From assembly GCA_017165825.1 (NCBI GenBank), contig CM029386.1, positions 2,462,742-2,526,741 of the forward strand: a DNA stretch of 64,000 nucleotides. Direction: 5' to 3'. The translations under genes and the position numbers were made by a program. The notes under the pieces were generated by a model. The model had not been told where the DNA came from and did no database searches. It saw nothing but the letters and a program-made list of their open reading frames with translations. This document shows, in pieces, positions 10,401 to 18,212 of this stretch (within the stretch, counting starts at the first letter, position 1; each line of letters begins with the position of its first letter). The DNA comes from Hepsetus odoe (lineage: Eukaryota > Chordata > Actinopteri > Characiformes > Hepsetidae).

Positions 10401-12752
10401 GAGAGGGGATTGAATGATGTGAGGATAGTAAACCAGGAGCTGCAGCAAATAAGCAAGATGGAAGTAAGGGCAGCAATGAAGAGGATGAAGAATGGATGGG
10501 CTGTTGGTTTCAAATGACATACTGGTGGAAGCATGGAGGTGTTTAGGAGAGATGGTGTTGAGGAGAAGTGAGAGGATGCATGAAGAGTGGATCCGAAGTG
10601 TACTGGTACCAATTTTCAAGAATAAGAGTGATACATAGAGCTGTAGTAACTACAGAGGGATAAAGTTGATCAGCTACAGCATGAAGTTATGGGAAAGAGT
10701 AGTGGAAGCAGGTTAAGAAAAGAGGTGAGGATTAGTGAACAGTGTTATTGTTTCATGCTGAGATAGAGCACTACAGATACAATGTTTGCTCTGACGGTGC
10801 TGATAGAGAAGTACAGAGAAGGTCGGAAGGAGTTACATTGTGCCTTTGTGGACTTAGAAAGCATATGACAGGGTGCCTAGAGAGGAGTTGTGGTTTTGTA
10901 TGAGGAAGTCAAGAGTAGCAGAGAAGTATGTGAGAGTAGTTATATATGAGGTCAGTGTGACAGTGGTGAGTTCTTCAGTAAGAAGAATGGATGCATTTAA
11001 GGTAGACAAGGCTTGACAGGAGTCTATGTGGGCCATGATGTTTACTGATGAATTTGTGATCTGCAGTGAAAGTAGGGAGCAGCCTGAGGAGAACCTGGAG
11101 AGATGGAGATCTGCTCAAGAGAGGAGAAGAATGAAAGAGAGATTGACAAAGATGGATTAAACAAGTGTGAATGAAAGGGAGGAAAGTGCAGTGGTTATGA
11201 TGCAGGGAGTAGAGGTAACAAAGGTGGAGGATTTTAAATACTTGGGATCAACAGTTTAGAGTAACGATAAGTGTGGAAGAGAGGTGAAGAAGAGTGCAGG
11301 CAGGTTGGAATGGGTGAAGAAGAGTGGCTGGAGTCACTTGTGTCAGACGGGTACCAGTGAGAGTAAAAGGGAAAGTTTACAGGACAGTAGTGAGACCAGC
11401 TATGTTGTATGGGTTGGAGACGATGGCACTGACAAAAAGACAGGAGGCGGAGCTGGAGGTGTCAGAGATAAAGATGCTGAGATTTTCATTGGATGTGACA
11501 AGGATGGACTGGATTAGAAATGAGTATTGTAGAGGGACAGATCAGGTTAGATATTTTGGAGACAAAGTGAAAGAAGGTTGTGTTGGTTTGGACATGTCCA
11601 GAGGAGGGACGAGGAGTATGTTTGAATTACCGCACTAATCTCACATTTTAACGCCTTCATTTCCCCTTAAACTCCTTTATTAAAACCAGTCTTGGTTTCT
11701 CCTGCCTTTGATAAATACTTTATAAATACAAAAATTCTGGAGTCCTTCACTCTGATCAACATGCCACATTTCAGGCCTGTATTTTATGTGATTTTTTACT
11801 TCCTCAGTCTATTATGAATCCTGAAGTCACACTAATGTAATATTTCTGATTTAATAACAACTGAATGAGAAAAATAATGTATTTGTAACTCACTTATGAA
11901 TTATCTTGTTCAACAATACAAATAATCTTTTCAATTTTAAGAATTATTCAAACTGTTACCGCTCACTTTTGACTTCAACATGGACAGTGGCGTCTTCATT
12001 CCAGGACTCTGATTTAACAGCACACTGATAAACTCCTTCATCAGACGGCTGGACGGCTGAGAGTCTCAGTGAAGTGTTTCCTTTCTTCAGTTCTTCTTTA
12101 AACAGAACAGTTCTTCCTCTGTAAGACTTTATCTGTCTCTCATTTCTGTCTTCATGATCTTCATAAAGATGAACTAAATTATCAGTTGCAGGCAGACCAA
12201 GTTTGTTCCACTCCACCATCATATCCTCAGCACTGATGTTGGGTTGAAGAGAACAGGGCAGAACCAGATCTTCACCAGTTTTAACATCAAGAGGAGCAGC
12301 TGGACCAACAACCTTAAAGTGTTCTGTAGAAAAACATGATGTAAAATAAAAATTAATAATTACACATGGACATTTTTGATCCACAATCTGAGTGTTAATC
12401 TGCTCCAGTACAGTCAGTTCATTCTTTATTTATTATTCTGTTAATTTAACACCTCAGACAGAAGTGCTCCTGTGGATCAGCTAATATATTGTTTGACACC
12501 AGTGATTTTATATAAACTGTATCGGTCAGTCAAAAGTCTGAATCTGAGATCCTATAATTTATTAAACAAGTGTTTCTAACTACATCTGAAACATTTATGA
12601 AATTACTTTCCATTTCTAGCTCTCACCCCCACCTCCCAACCTTTACCCAACACAGAGAGAAAAGGCAGATTTTTACAGCACAGTGCACACATACCTGACA
12701 TGGTCTCCATAAAACCAGTGAAAACCAGTAGCATCACACGGAATAACACCAT
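1316..12752 (-). CDS. Candidate chimeric receptor gene: signal peptide, two V-set Ig domains, TM, NLR-type LRR tail
   Basis: This is a model assembled from splice sites, with no transcript support. Exons in order on the minus strand: 12752-12695 (signal peptide), 12323-11967 (V-set 1), 10025-9675 (V-set 2), 8851-8762 (TM), 7569-7404 (NLR pre-LRR segment), 2715-2545 (LRR 1), 2355-2187 (LRR 2), then LRR-type exons 1913-1743 and 1489-1316. Junction phases are 1,1,1,1,2,2, and each joined codon stays open. The frame first stops inside LRR 2, where a 2-bp deletion brings a TAA at 2204-2202, giving about 448 aa. Predicted order: signal 1-19, V-set 20-138, V-set about 139-255, TM about 265-285, NLR-like 286-340, LRR from 341. 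No NACHT domain is present. Alternatives: a butyrophilin-like Ig gene ending in an unseen exon next to an unrelated NLR remnant, or a pseudogene. The exons are secure; their union in one transcript is inference. Confidence 0.5.
1743..1913 (-). CDS. LRR exon 3, open frame but weak donor
   Basis: A 171-nt module, phase 2-2, acceptor TTTTACAG before 1913, open throughout, and nearly identical to LRR exon 2. The 3' flank has lost the bases that give the other modules their GTGAGG donor, and only GTTTCA remains at the border. Splicing out of this exon is therefore doubtful. It lies downstream of the stop in LRR exon 2, so it would be translated only if that exon were skipped; the phases allow this. 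Confidence 0.6.
2187..2355 (-). CDS. LRR exon 2 with a 2-bp deletion near its end (premature stop)
   Basis: Same module as its neighbours: acceptor TTTTACAG before 2355, donor GTGAGG at 2186-2181. It is 169 nt instead of 171. Compared with the copies at 2545-2715 and 1743-1913, two bases are missing in the stretch encoding KSSHC. The frame then runs ...AGLKITL and stops at 2204-2202. Either this is a degenerate exon or the deletion sets the present C-terminus of the protein. The first part reads LTVCRLSKQSCQTLQ, SLKDLDLSNNDLQDSGV. Confidence 0.7.
2545..2715 (-). CDS. LRR exon 1, NLR type, intact
   Basis: A 171-nt exon in phase 2-2, with acceptor AATTGTAG before 2715 and donor GTGAGG at 2544-2539. 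It encodes FAGCNLSKQSLETLARALQ, SLKDLDLSNNDLQDSGV, ELLSAGLKSSHCKLETLR: two ribonuclease-inhibitor-type LRR units as found in fish NLRs. Joined to the exon at 7404-7569, the split codon becomes Gln and reads RKA-Q-FAGCN, the usual linker-to-LRR junction. The LRR surface is probably for ligand or partner binding. Confidence 0.85.
2860..5866 (-). mobile_element. RTE-type non-LTR retrotransposon, near full length, inactivated
   Basis: Read on the minus strand, the element runs from about 5866 to a 3' (AAG)n-like tail at about 2863-2887. An apurinic-type endonuclease comes first (5618-4861 in two frames; MERRKVDILCVQETRWKG, VSAYAPQ). A reverse transcriptase follows (about 4560-3560) with KNGKAFGPVDIP, the PIFKNKGDAQSCSNYRGIKL block, LHQGSALSP and the catalytic FADD at 3652-3641. 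The C-terminal part (3627-2811) has WFGHVQRRDED and GRPKRRF. The protein order is that of RTE elements such as those annotated as craniofacial development protein 2-like. Frameshifts and stops split the ORF into at least five pieces, so this copy is dead. It lies in the intron between the NLR linker exon and LRR exon 1. Confidence 0.85.
5868..6125 (-). mobile_element. tRNA-derived SINE, second family, abutting the RTE element
   Basis: On the minus strand the head carries a pol III A box (TGGTCTAGTGGTAGGAT) and a B-box-like GGTTTAAATCC. The tail contains the block seen in many fish repeats (GGCATTTAGCAGATGCTCTT on the plus strand at about 5882-5901). Its distal end touches the 5' end of the RTE element. 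A second, shorter copy is at 15572-15746. Confidence 0.65.
6621..6894 (+). mobile_element. tRNA-derived SINE, family A, near full length
   Basis: The head GGGGCAGCGGTGGCCTAGCG holds a pol III A box (TGGCCTAGCGG), and the B box is GGTTCAAACCCC. The body contains the palindromic GGTACCCTTGAGCAAGGTAC-type block, and the 3' end is a run of (TTTCAC)n. This is the commonest repeat in the window; other copies are listed separately. It lies in an intron of the Ig/LRR gene model. Confidence 0.85.
7404..7569 (-). CDS. NLR-type exon: segment that precedes the LRRs in fish NLR proteins
   Basis: A 166-nt exon, phase 1 in and phase 2 out, with acceptor CATTTCAG before 7569 and donor GTGAGTG at 7403-7397. 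It encodes about 55 residues with the landmarks LSPVQCSVITYM, FNLKKFNTSEEGYRRL and IPAIGNYRKAQ. These match the linker that fish-specific NLR (NLRC3/NLRP12-like) proteins carry just before their first LRR. In those genes this linker is usually the end of a very large FISNA-NACHT exon. Here it starts at its own acceptor, and the upstream sequence has no NACHT ORF. Phase 2 at its end is exactly what the LRR exons need. Confidence 0.75.
7610..8755. other. AT-rich intron of the Ig/LRR gene model; nothing further recognised
   Basis: The sequence between the transmembrane exon and the NLR-like exon is AT-rich. I see no V-set, B30.2 or ITIM-like exon here on either strand, though a very short exon could be missed. 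Confidence 0.5.
8762..8851 (-). CDS. Transmembrane exon of the Ig-type receptor
   Basis: A 30-codon exon in phase 1-1, with acceptor TATTTCAG before 8851 and donor GTACAT at 8761-8756. It encodes a short Gly/Lys stretch and then about 21 hydrophobic residues (beginning IAIICISVFAVVLAAF) ending in YILK. This is a classic type I membrane anchor for a V-set receptor. The phase fits V-set exon 2 upstream and the NLR-like exon downstream. I saw no obvious cytoplasmic exon (B30.2, ITIM or ITAM) in the 1.2 kb before the NLR-like exon. Confidence 0.75.
8852..9674. other. AT-rich intron between V-set exon 2 and TM exon
   Basis: Rich in TTAATTAA-like words at about 9065-9165. No gene, repeat family or RNA was recognised. 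Confidence 0.5.
9675..10025 (-). CDS. V-set immunoglobulin domain exon 2
   Basis: A 117-codon exon in phase 1-1, with acceptor TTTCTAG before 10025 and donor GTAAAA at 9674-9669. It is plainly a paralogue of the other V-set exon: KVVGPAAHLVV start, VLPCSLQP for the B strand, VEWMRL for the C strand, NERQMESYKGRTSLF in the middle, and DEGVYQCAVKFESW for the F strand. Both canonical cysteines and the tryptophan are kept, and there is no internal stop. The pair probably arose by exon duplication. An RTE LINE copy in the opposite orientation sits in the intron between them. Confidence 0.85.
10255..11625 (+). pseudogene. RTE LINE fragment (reverse transcriptase region), opposite orientation
   Basis: A plus-strand copy matching the inverse of about 4565-3080 of the long RTE element: EQSMLSRWKEYFEGLM, MKRMKNG, YVAF-type RT blocks, then MLYGLETMALTKRQEAELEV. 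It is truncated at both ends and full of stops and indels. It sits in the intron between the two V-set exons. Confidence 0.8.
11967..12323 (-). CDS. V-set immunoglobulin domain exon 1 (butyrophilin/MOG-like)
   Basis: A 119-codon exon in phase 1-1, with acceptor TCTACAG before 12323 and donor GTGAGC at 11966-11961. The domain shows the B-strand cysteine in LPCSL, the C-strand tryptophan in VEWNKL, a central run of YEDHEDRNERQ, and the F-strand DEGVYQCAV. These mark a V-set fold. The GPAAPLDVKTGEDLVLPC start and the LVHLYED pattern resemble fish butyrophilin, MOG and B7-related ectodomains. It would be extracellular and may bind a ligand. A second GT a few bases downstream (GTAACA) is a weaker donor and would change the phase. 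Confidence 0.85.
12695..12752 (-). CDS. Signal-peptide exon of the Ig-type receptor
   Basis: On the minus strand an ATG at 12752-12750 opens 19 codons with a hydrophobic core (MVLFRVMLLVFTGFMETMS). The exon ends in phase 1 just before a GTATGT donor (12694-12689). The length and phase are those of a typical leader exon for an Ig-superfamily V-set gene, and the phase fits the next exon. The start was chosen because it is the first ATG of the hydrophobic run. Confidence 0.7.
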
Positions 12753-13080
12753 CCCTGAAAGACAGTTTGACTCTGTCAGAAAGCAGAACTCTACATGTAC
12801 GAGAAACCACTCAAACTTCTTAAACCTGACTTTGAGGATTTTACTGTTACATATTCACAACTTTCATACTTTTATTCTTCAACATGAACTTCTCCTACTT
12901 TAACTTTCATATAGTGAACTCTCACATGATGAAGAATAAAAATTACATTTCCACTTGTTTTAAACTCTCTAAAACAACCTGGTAAATAAATATTTATTCA
13001 GTCTGAAGCAAAGTTACTTATTACAACATTAACATTCTCAACTTCTCAGCATTTCTCAGCATATTTTAAAAAGTCTCCAG

Positions 13081-13102
13081 AGAGAGAGAGAGAGAGAGAG
13101 AG
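13081..13102. repeat. (AG)n microsatellite
   Basis: A pure AG dinucleotide run that borders the 257-bp possible mobile element on its left. Confidence 0.9.
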
Positions 13103-13359
13103 TGTCATGTTGCGGAGGGGAAAAGAGGCGCAAGTGCACGGCGGCGATTTTAGAGGGTTTATTTGATGAACAAATGAACGTAGGAGACAAAAACCGGGTG
13201 AGCCACAACAAAGAACAGGCGAGTCTGGGTCGGTCTGGAACTCCTTAAATACTAAGCTAGCCAGGTGTGAGGGATTAAGTGGTGATGGTAATTGGGTGTA
13301 CTGGAAAACATGGTCAGAACTCCGGTGATCGGGACCGAGGCGTGTCGCGAACCGTGACA
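13103..13359. mobile_element. Possible 257-bp non-autonomous element with short imperfect terminal inverted repeats
   Basis: A GC-rich block set inside (GA)n sequence. It starts TGTCATGTTGCGGAGG and ends GCGAACCGTGACA, so the inverse of the right end (TGTCACGGTTCGC) resembles the left. The flanks are GAGA-type on both sides, so a target duplication cannot be judged. It holds no ORF of interest. It could equally be a fragment of a larger element or a solo LTR. Confidence 0.4.
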
Positions 13360-13628
13360 GAGAGAGTGTGTGTGTGTTGTGCATTGATCAGCTGTTTAAC
13401 GATTCCACAGAAAAGTAAACCGCATTCCACTGACAGGAGTGGCTTCAGTCCTTAACACTAGGAACCCCCGAAATTTATTTTTAAAGTCTCTGTTTGAAAT
13501 AATAAACGCTTTGTCACTTTTTATTAAAAAAAGGTGAAGAGAGGCTTTTTATCAGTATTTTAAGGCCTCTGATCAAGAAAACAATTATTTTTATATCTGC
13601 ATAAAAACAACACATCTGATGAGATTTC

Positions 13629-13905
13629 AGTCTGGGTTTCAGCCTCGTCACAGCACTGAAGCAGCTCCAGTAAATCTTTGTATCACTGCCAGTTTTTCTT
13701 TCCTTTCTGCAGCATTTGACACAACAGATCACACCATCATATCAGACAGACTAGAAAACCTGGTAACAGGAAGAGCCTGGTTTAATTAAAACCTGACCAG
13801 CCGCTGTCAGTTTGAAGTGCAAACAGTGAAACATCCCTCCATACAACTTTAATACATCAGTCCCACAAGGTTCAGTCCCAGAAACCCTAAAGTTTACACT
13901 GGTTT
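13629..13905 (+). pseudogene. L2-like LINE reverse-transcriptase relic
   Basis: One frame reads SGFQPRHSTEAAPVNL, then SAAFDTTDHTIISDRLENL, and, after a stop and frame changes, VPQGSV. These are conserved reverse-transcriptase blocks of L2/CR1-type LINEs (the FRxxHSTETA, LSAAFDTxDH and VPQGSVLGP motifs). Stops interrupt it, and no other part of the element was found nearby. Confidence 0.7.
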
Positions 13906-13909
13906 CCAT

Positions 13910-14713
13910 TAAACATGTGATCAGCTTTCATTGAGTGTTCTGTGTAAGAGTATATACATCAACAAAACCAAATGAAATATTTAAACACACAGAAGACTCT
14001 GAACTGTCGGGTTTATTGCTAGACTTTACTAATTTCTCACTTCATCCTTTGTCCTGCTCTCAGGGTGTTTTGGTAGGAGCTTATAAAAAGCACTGCATCA
14101 CACACATAAATCATTTAACAGATATAAACCTGATCACTCCAACAACTTCAGGAGGTGACCTGAGACTCACTCACATCATAGCAGAGAAGAATATAAACAC
14201 CTTGCAGTGGAAGATATGAAGTGACTTTTGGTAAAAGACTTAAACCAATATTTTAAAGAAAATAAAGCCAATAAAACTGAATAAAATGAAAAGACTAAAG
14301 TTTCAATATTTTAATATTTCCATTTTCAGATTCTCTATATTAGAAAGACTGTTTTTATTTCAGTGTAAAATAAGACTCCAAAGACAAAGTTCATTCTTAT
14401 TCTGAATTTAGTGATCCCCTGACTTCACCTGACCTGGGTTCACTCTGAGAGTGTGATTCTGTCTGACAGTCTTTTCCACAAGCAGTAAACTAGTAATAAT
14501 CTCCATTAAAACCCTGAGAGCAGAGTTACCTGTTTCTGGGAGGAGAGTTTTCTCTTCTTTCAGAGTCTTCAGTTAGAAAAGTTCAGCTCTGCCTCTGAAG
14601 ACTGAAGAACAGACTGAATAATCTTTTCTTCAGAAACTCTGAACAGGTTGGGACACATTTCAGTCACATCAGAAGTTTATCTAACATCCAATCAAATGAT
14701 ACTACAAACATGA

Positions 14714-14751
<38 letters not shown>

Positions 14752-15065
14752 ATGCATTAGAGAAAGTGAAAGAGAGATATAAGAGCACAAGAATCTGTAA
14801 GAAGACTAAAGTTTAGGTCACTGATCAACAGAAGAAGAAAAGAGAATATTGAGTTCTGTGGATTTTGATCTCTATAGTGTAATGGTCCAGTTCCTGCACA
14901 AGCTCCAGCTCCTTTCCCCCAGAGAGCTGATCTTCCATGGGACCAGGAATGAAGCCATACTGTTCTGGGACACAATTTAACACCAGGCTTTGATCAAGCT
15001 TTTATTCTCCATTGTTGAGGTTAAACGGGAGGACCATGTTACGCAGGGCAACAGTGACCTGAACC
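13910..15065. other. No gene seen; contains a (TG)n tract
   Basis: An AT-rich stretch upstream of the Ig/LRR gene model, with a (TG)n microsatellite at about 14715-14750. I see no convincing exon, RNA gene or named repeat. Confidence 0.5.
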
Positions 15066-15134
15066 CAGATGTTTTTTATCTTCAAAACTGTGTTAGTAAG
15101 TTTGCGGGAACACATTGCACAACGAGACCTCATC

Positions 15135-15571
15135 ATCTTTTTTCGGTTGCTCCCGTTTAGGGGTCACCACAGCAGATCATCTGTTTTCATTTCTTCCTTT
15201 CCTCTGCATCTTCCTCCTTCAAACCGACCACCTGCATGTTCTCTCTCACCACGTCCATAAACCTCCTCTTTGGTCTTCCTCTTTTCCTCTATCCTAGTGG
15301 CTCCATCCTCAACATCGTCCTCCCAGCATGATCCTCATCTCTCCTTTGGACATGTCCAAATCCACGCAACCTTGGTTCTCTAACTTTGTCTCCAAAGCAT
15401 GTAACTTGAGCTGTCCCACTTATATGCTCATTCCTAATCTTGTCCGTTTTCATCACTCCCAAAGAAATTCTGAGCACTTTTAATCCTGACAACTCCAGCT
15501 CTACCTCCTGTCTTTTTGGCGGTGCCACCATCTCCAACCCGTACAACATAGGTGGTCTCACTACTGTCCTG
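15135..15571 (-). pseudogene. RTE LINE 3' fragment (left half of a SINE-split copy)
   Basis: This matches the 3' end of the element at 2860-5866, including the GGGGTCACCACAGCAGATCA end and the coding blocks MLYGLEMVAPPKRQEVELEL and FGHVQRRDEDHAG. The copy is interrupted on its right by a SINE and continues at 15747. Confidence 0.8.
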
Positions 15572-15746
15572 GTTACAGGGACTGTCCCTCTAATCAGGTG
15601 TTGTAAGTTGCTCTGAGCACCTGGAGCAACTTGGGGTTAAAGGTTTTGCTCAGGAACCCAGTGGTAGTATTGCTGGAGGTGGGATTTGAACTGGTAGTAT
15701 TTTGGTCCAAAGATGAGTATCCTACCACTAAACCACCACCTTCTGA
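15572..15746 (-). mobile_element. Second-family SINE inserted inside an RTE copy
   Basis: On the minus strand it shows the pol III head GGTGGTTTAGTGGTAGGATA and the body shared with the copy at 5868-6125 (GGAGCAACTTGGGGTTAA on the plus strand). RTE-derived sequence lies on both sides. Confidence 0.65.
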
Positions 15747-16305
15747 TCACCACCACTGCTTCTGACCTTCTCTGTACTTCTCCCTCCATCAACCCGTCAA
15801 TTAAAATCTGCACCAACTTGTGGAGTATAAGCACTAACAACGTTCATCATCACACCTTCAACTTCCAACTTAAAACTCATCACCCTCCGTGACACCCTCT
15901 TCACCTCCAAAACACTCTTCACTTACTACCCCTCCATCTAGTCTCTCACACACAGAATATCAACCTTCCTTCTCTCCATCACATCAGCTAATTCTCTACC
16001 TTTGACAGTCATGCTGTCAGCATTAAAAGTCCCTACTCTCACTTCTACTCTCCAACCCTTCTTTCTCTCCTCCTCCCTCTGGACATGCCTTCCTTTTCTT
16101 CTTCTTCTTCTCCTTTGGCCAACAGTAGCCCATTCTCCACCAGCACCTTGTAGGCTAACAGTACTGGTGGTGGTCGTTAACCCGGGTCTCGACCGATCCG
16201 GTATGGAATTCTGTATTGTTGTCCGCATATTGATTTGGCAAAGTTTTACACCGGATGCACTTCCTGACGTAACCCTCCCCATTTACCCGGGCTTGGGACC
16301 AGCAT
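15747..16305 (-). pseudogene. RTE LINE 5' fragment (right half of the split copy)
   Basis: Contains the endonuclease beginning (MERRKVDILCV, at about 15985) and 5' leader sequence up to about 16305, with large internal deletions relative to the copy at 2860-5866. The leader includes CCCGGGTCTCGACCGATCCG and a TTGGCAAAGTTTTACACCGG block. Confidence 0.75.
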
Positions 16306-16704
16306 GAATAAATACACATCCCTAGTGTTTGGGTTAACCAAGCCACCAGTTAAAAATGCTCTTATTCCAACTTCTCCATTTTCATATTCCTAAAATGAAG
16401 GCAGTGATGCATTGTGGGTAGATTATAGGCAGAGACTTCATACCTTTAACATAGGGTGTGGCTCAGTTCCTGGTACGAGTGGAAAAGCCTCAGTACTGCG
16501 ACTGGACCTGCAAAGCACCCCAGTAAAGCTTCATCCTATTACCCCCCCAATACAAATATCCCAGTTGTCTCTTCTCCACATTTCCAAGATTAGCAGACAT
16601 GCTGTGTCAGGGAACTCAAAGCAATTAATAAACATTATAATCCCTTGATGTCTTCAAGTCTTTATACCTTAACTTTGCTCAAAATCCAGTCTCTCGCTCA
16701 TTTT

Positions 16705-16815
16705 CTTAGCTGCTTGTCCTGAATAGGGTTTGTGAGCAGTGCTGGAGTCTATCTCAGCTCTCACAGTGTGAAAAGAGGAACAGAGGACAGTTCATCAGTC
16801 CAGAGGAGGACAGAG
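16705..16815 (+). repeat. Fragment of a dispersed fish repeat
   Basis: The words GTGCTGGAGTCTATCTCAGC and GACAGTTCATCAGTCCAGAG resemble a teleost repeat of unknown class, related to the block at 52766-52890 and, reversed, to 51690-51770. Confidence 0.4.
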
Positions 16816-16819
16816 ACAA

Positions 16820-17640
16820 ACATTCAATAAAGTACATCTCTCCATTTATTTCTTCAATTTTCAAAATTGTTATTTTTGTTTAGAAAATAAAACCTTATTG
16901 TCACAAAATATAGTTATATAAAAAATAAGATTGAATTTTGTGAAAGATGTTCACCCCACCATCACTTTAGTTCTTCTGTGAATTTAAATCTTTTTTGAAT
17001 GTTTGCTTGGCTTCTATTTTTGCCTCTCTTTATAAACCAGATGATGGAAATAATGTTTAGCTCTTTTTAAAACGTTTTTCTGTCATGAATTGATGAGAAC
17101 CATTGTTTGACTTTTTGAGAATTATTATTTCCTACTTTTTAAGGAAATATTTTTATAATGGCGAATATTTTTATAATTTTTAATGGCGATAATTTGATGA
17201 AAGGTTTTTTTTGTTTGTTTGTTTTATTTCATTGTATTCTTTTTGAGCAGTCTGCTGATATGATTTTTTCATTTCATTTTCATTTTTAATGACATTATTT
17301 AAATGATCTAATAACCTTATCCGACCTTTTTCAAGACAATGATTTTTTTTGTTGTTTAATTTTATGTTGTTTTATTTCAGTTTCAAATATAACAGCCTTA
17401 TTATTATTATTTTTTTTTCTTTATTTCAACGTTTTCGATGATGAACTTTTAATTATTTTTTTCTTCTTCTGGTTGCTTCCGGCAGGGTTCGCCACGGCGG
17501 ATCTTTTGGAGGACATTTTAATTTAATTAATCTCAGTTATGACCCCTTTTTAAAAATTACTTCAATTTAGTTAAATGTTGACTTTTTTCAATGATAAAAC
17601 TCCTTTTTTCCTTCTCTTTTGACTTTTTCAAGAATGAGGA
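16820..17640. other. AT-rich spacer upstream of arglu1
   Basis: Long T-rich and A-rich runs with no gene. A 45-bp scrap of the RTE 3' end (TTCTTCTTCTGGTTGCTTCC) is at 17461-17506. GC content rises sharply after 17650, where the arglu1 CpG island begins. Confidence 0.6.
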
Positions 17641-17654
17641 CTTTTATTCTGTGA

Positions 17655-17841
17655 TATCGGACGTCTCCGGCGTGACGCGGGCCCTTGCGCTGAGTGCGCC
17701 TGCGCGGTGGACGGTTGGAGTCAGTCGGTTGTGGTTCGGCTAAAAACAGTAGAGAAAGGCGGAGGACGAGCCGCTGTGGTGTGACTGGTGTCGGCTCAGA
17801 GCGCCGCTGCTGTCCCGCTCACTTCGCCCGCGCTGGTTCCG
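17655..17841 (+). promoter_or_regulatory. CpG-rich promoter and 5' UTR region of arglu1
   Basis: A sudden GC- and CpG-rich stretch just before the arglu1 start. It includes GTGACGCGGG and TGCGCCTGCGCGG (17698-17710); the second is close to the NRF-1 palindrome found in housekeeping promoters. No TATA box is evident. The transcription start cannot be placed from sequence. Confidence 0.6.
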
Positions 17842-18212
17842 ATGGGCCGCTCGCGGAGCCGCAGCTCGTCCCGCTCGAAGCGCTCCAAGAGCGGCGGCGG
17901 CGGCGGCGGCGGAGGAGGAGGAGGAGGAGCAGTAGGAGGGAAACACGGCCGGAGGCGCAGCCGCTCCCGGGACCGCGAGAGAAAGAGGCGCTCCAAGAGC
18001 CGCGAGTCCAAACGGAGCCGCCGCAGGGAGTCCCGCTCGCGCTCCCGCTCCGACACGGCGCCCGCCTCGCGCAGGGAGCGGGAGCGGCCCGCCACTCCGC
18101 CGGACCGGATCGACATGTTCGGGCGAACGCTGAGCCGCCGAGCCGGCGGGGACGACAAGCAGCGGAAGGAGGACGAGGAGAGGAAGGCAGAGCTGGAGAG
18201 ACAGAGAAAGAT
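17842..18212 (+). CDS. arglu1: arglu1 coding exon 1 (RS-rich region)
   Basis: Encodes residues 1-123 plus two bases of an Ile codon and ends at the donor GTGAGT. It holds the RS repeats, the poly-glycine run coded by six GGC then six GGA codons (17893-17928), and the conserved PPDRIDMFGRTLSRR segment. Confidence 0.96.
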
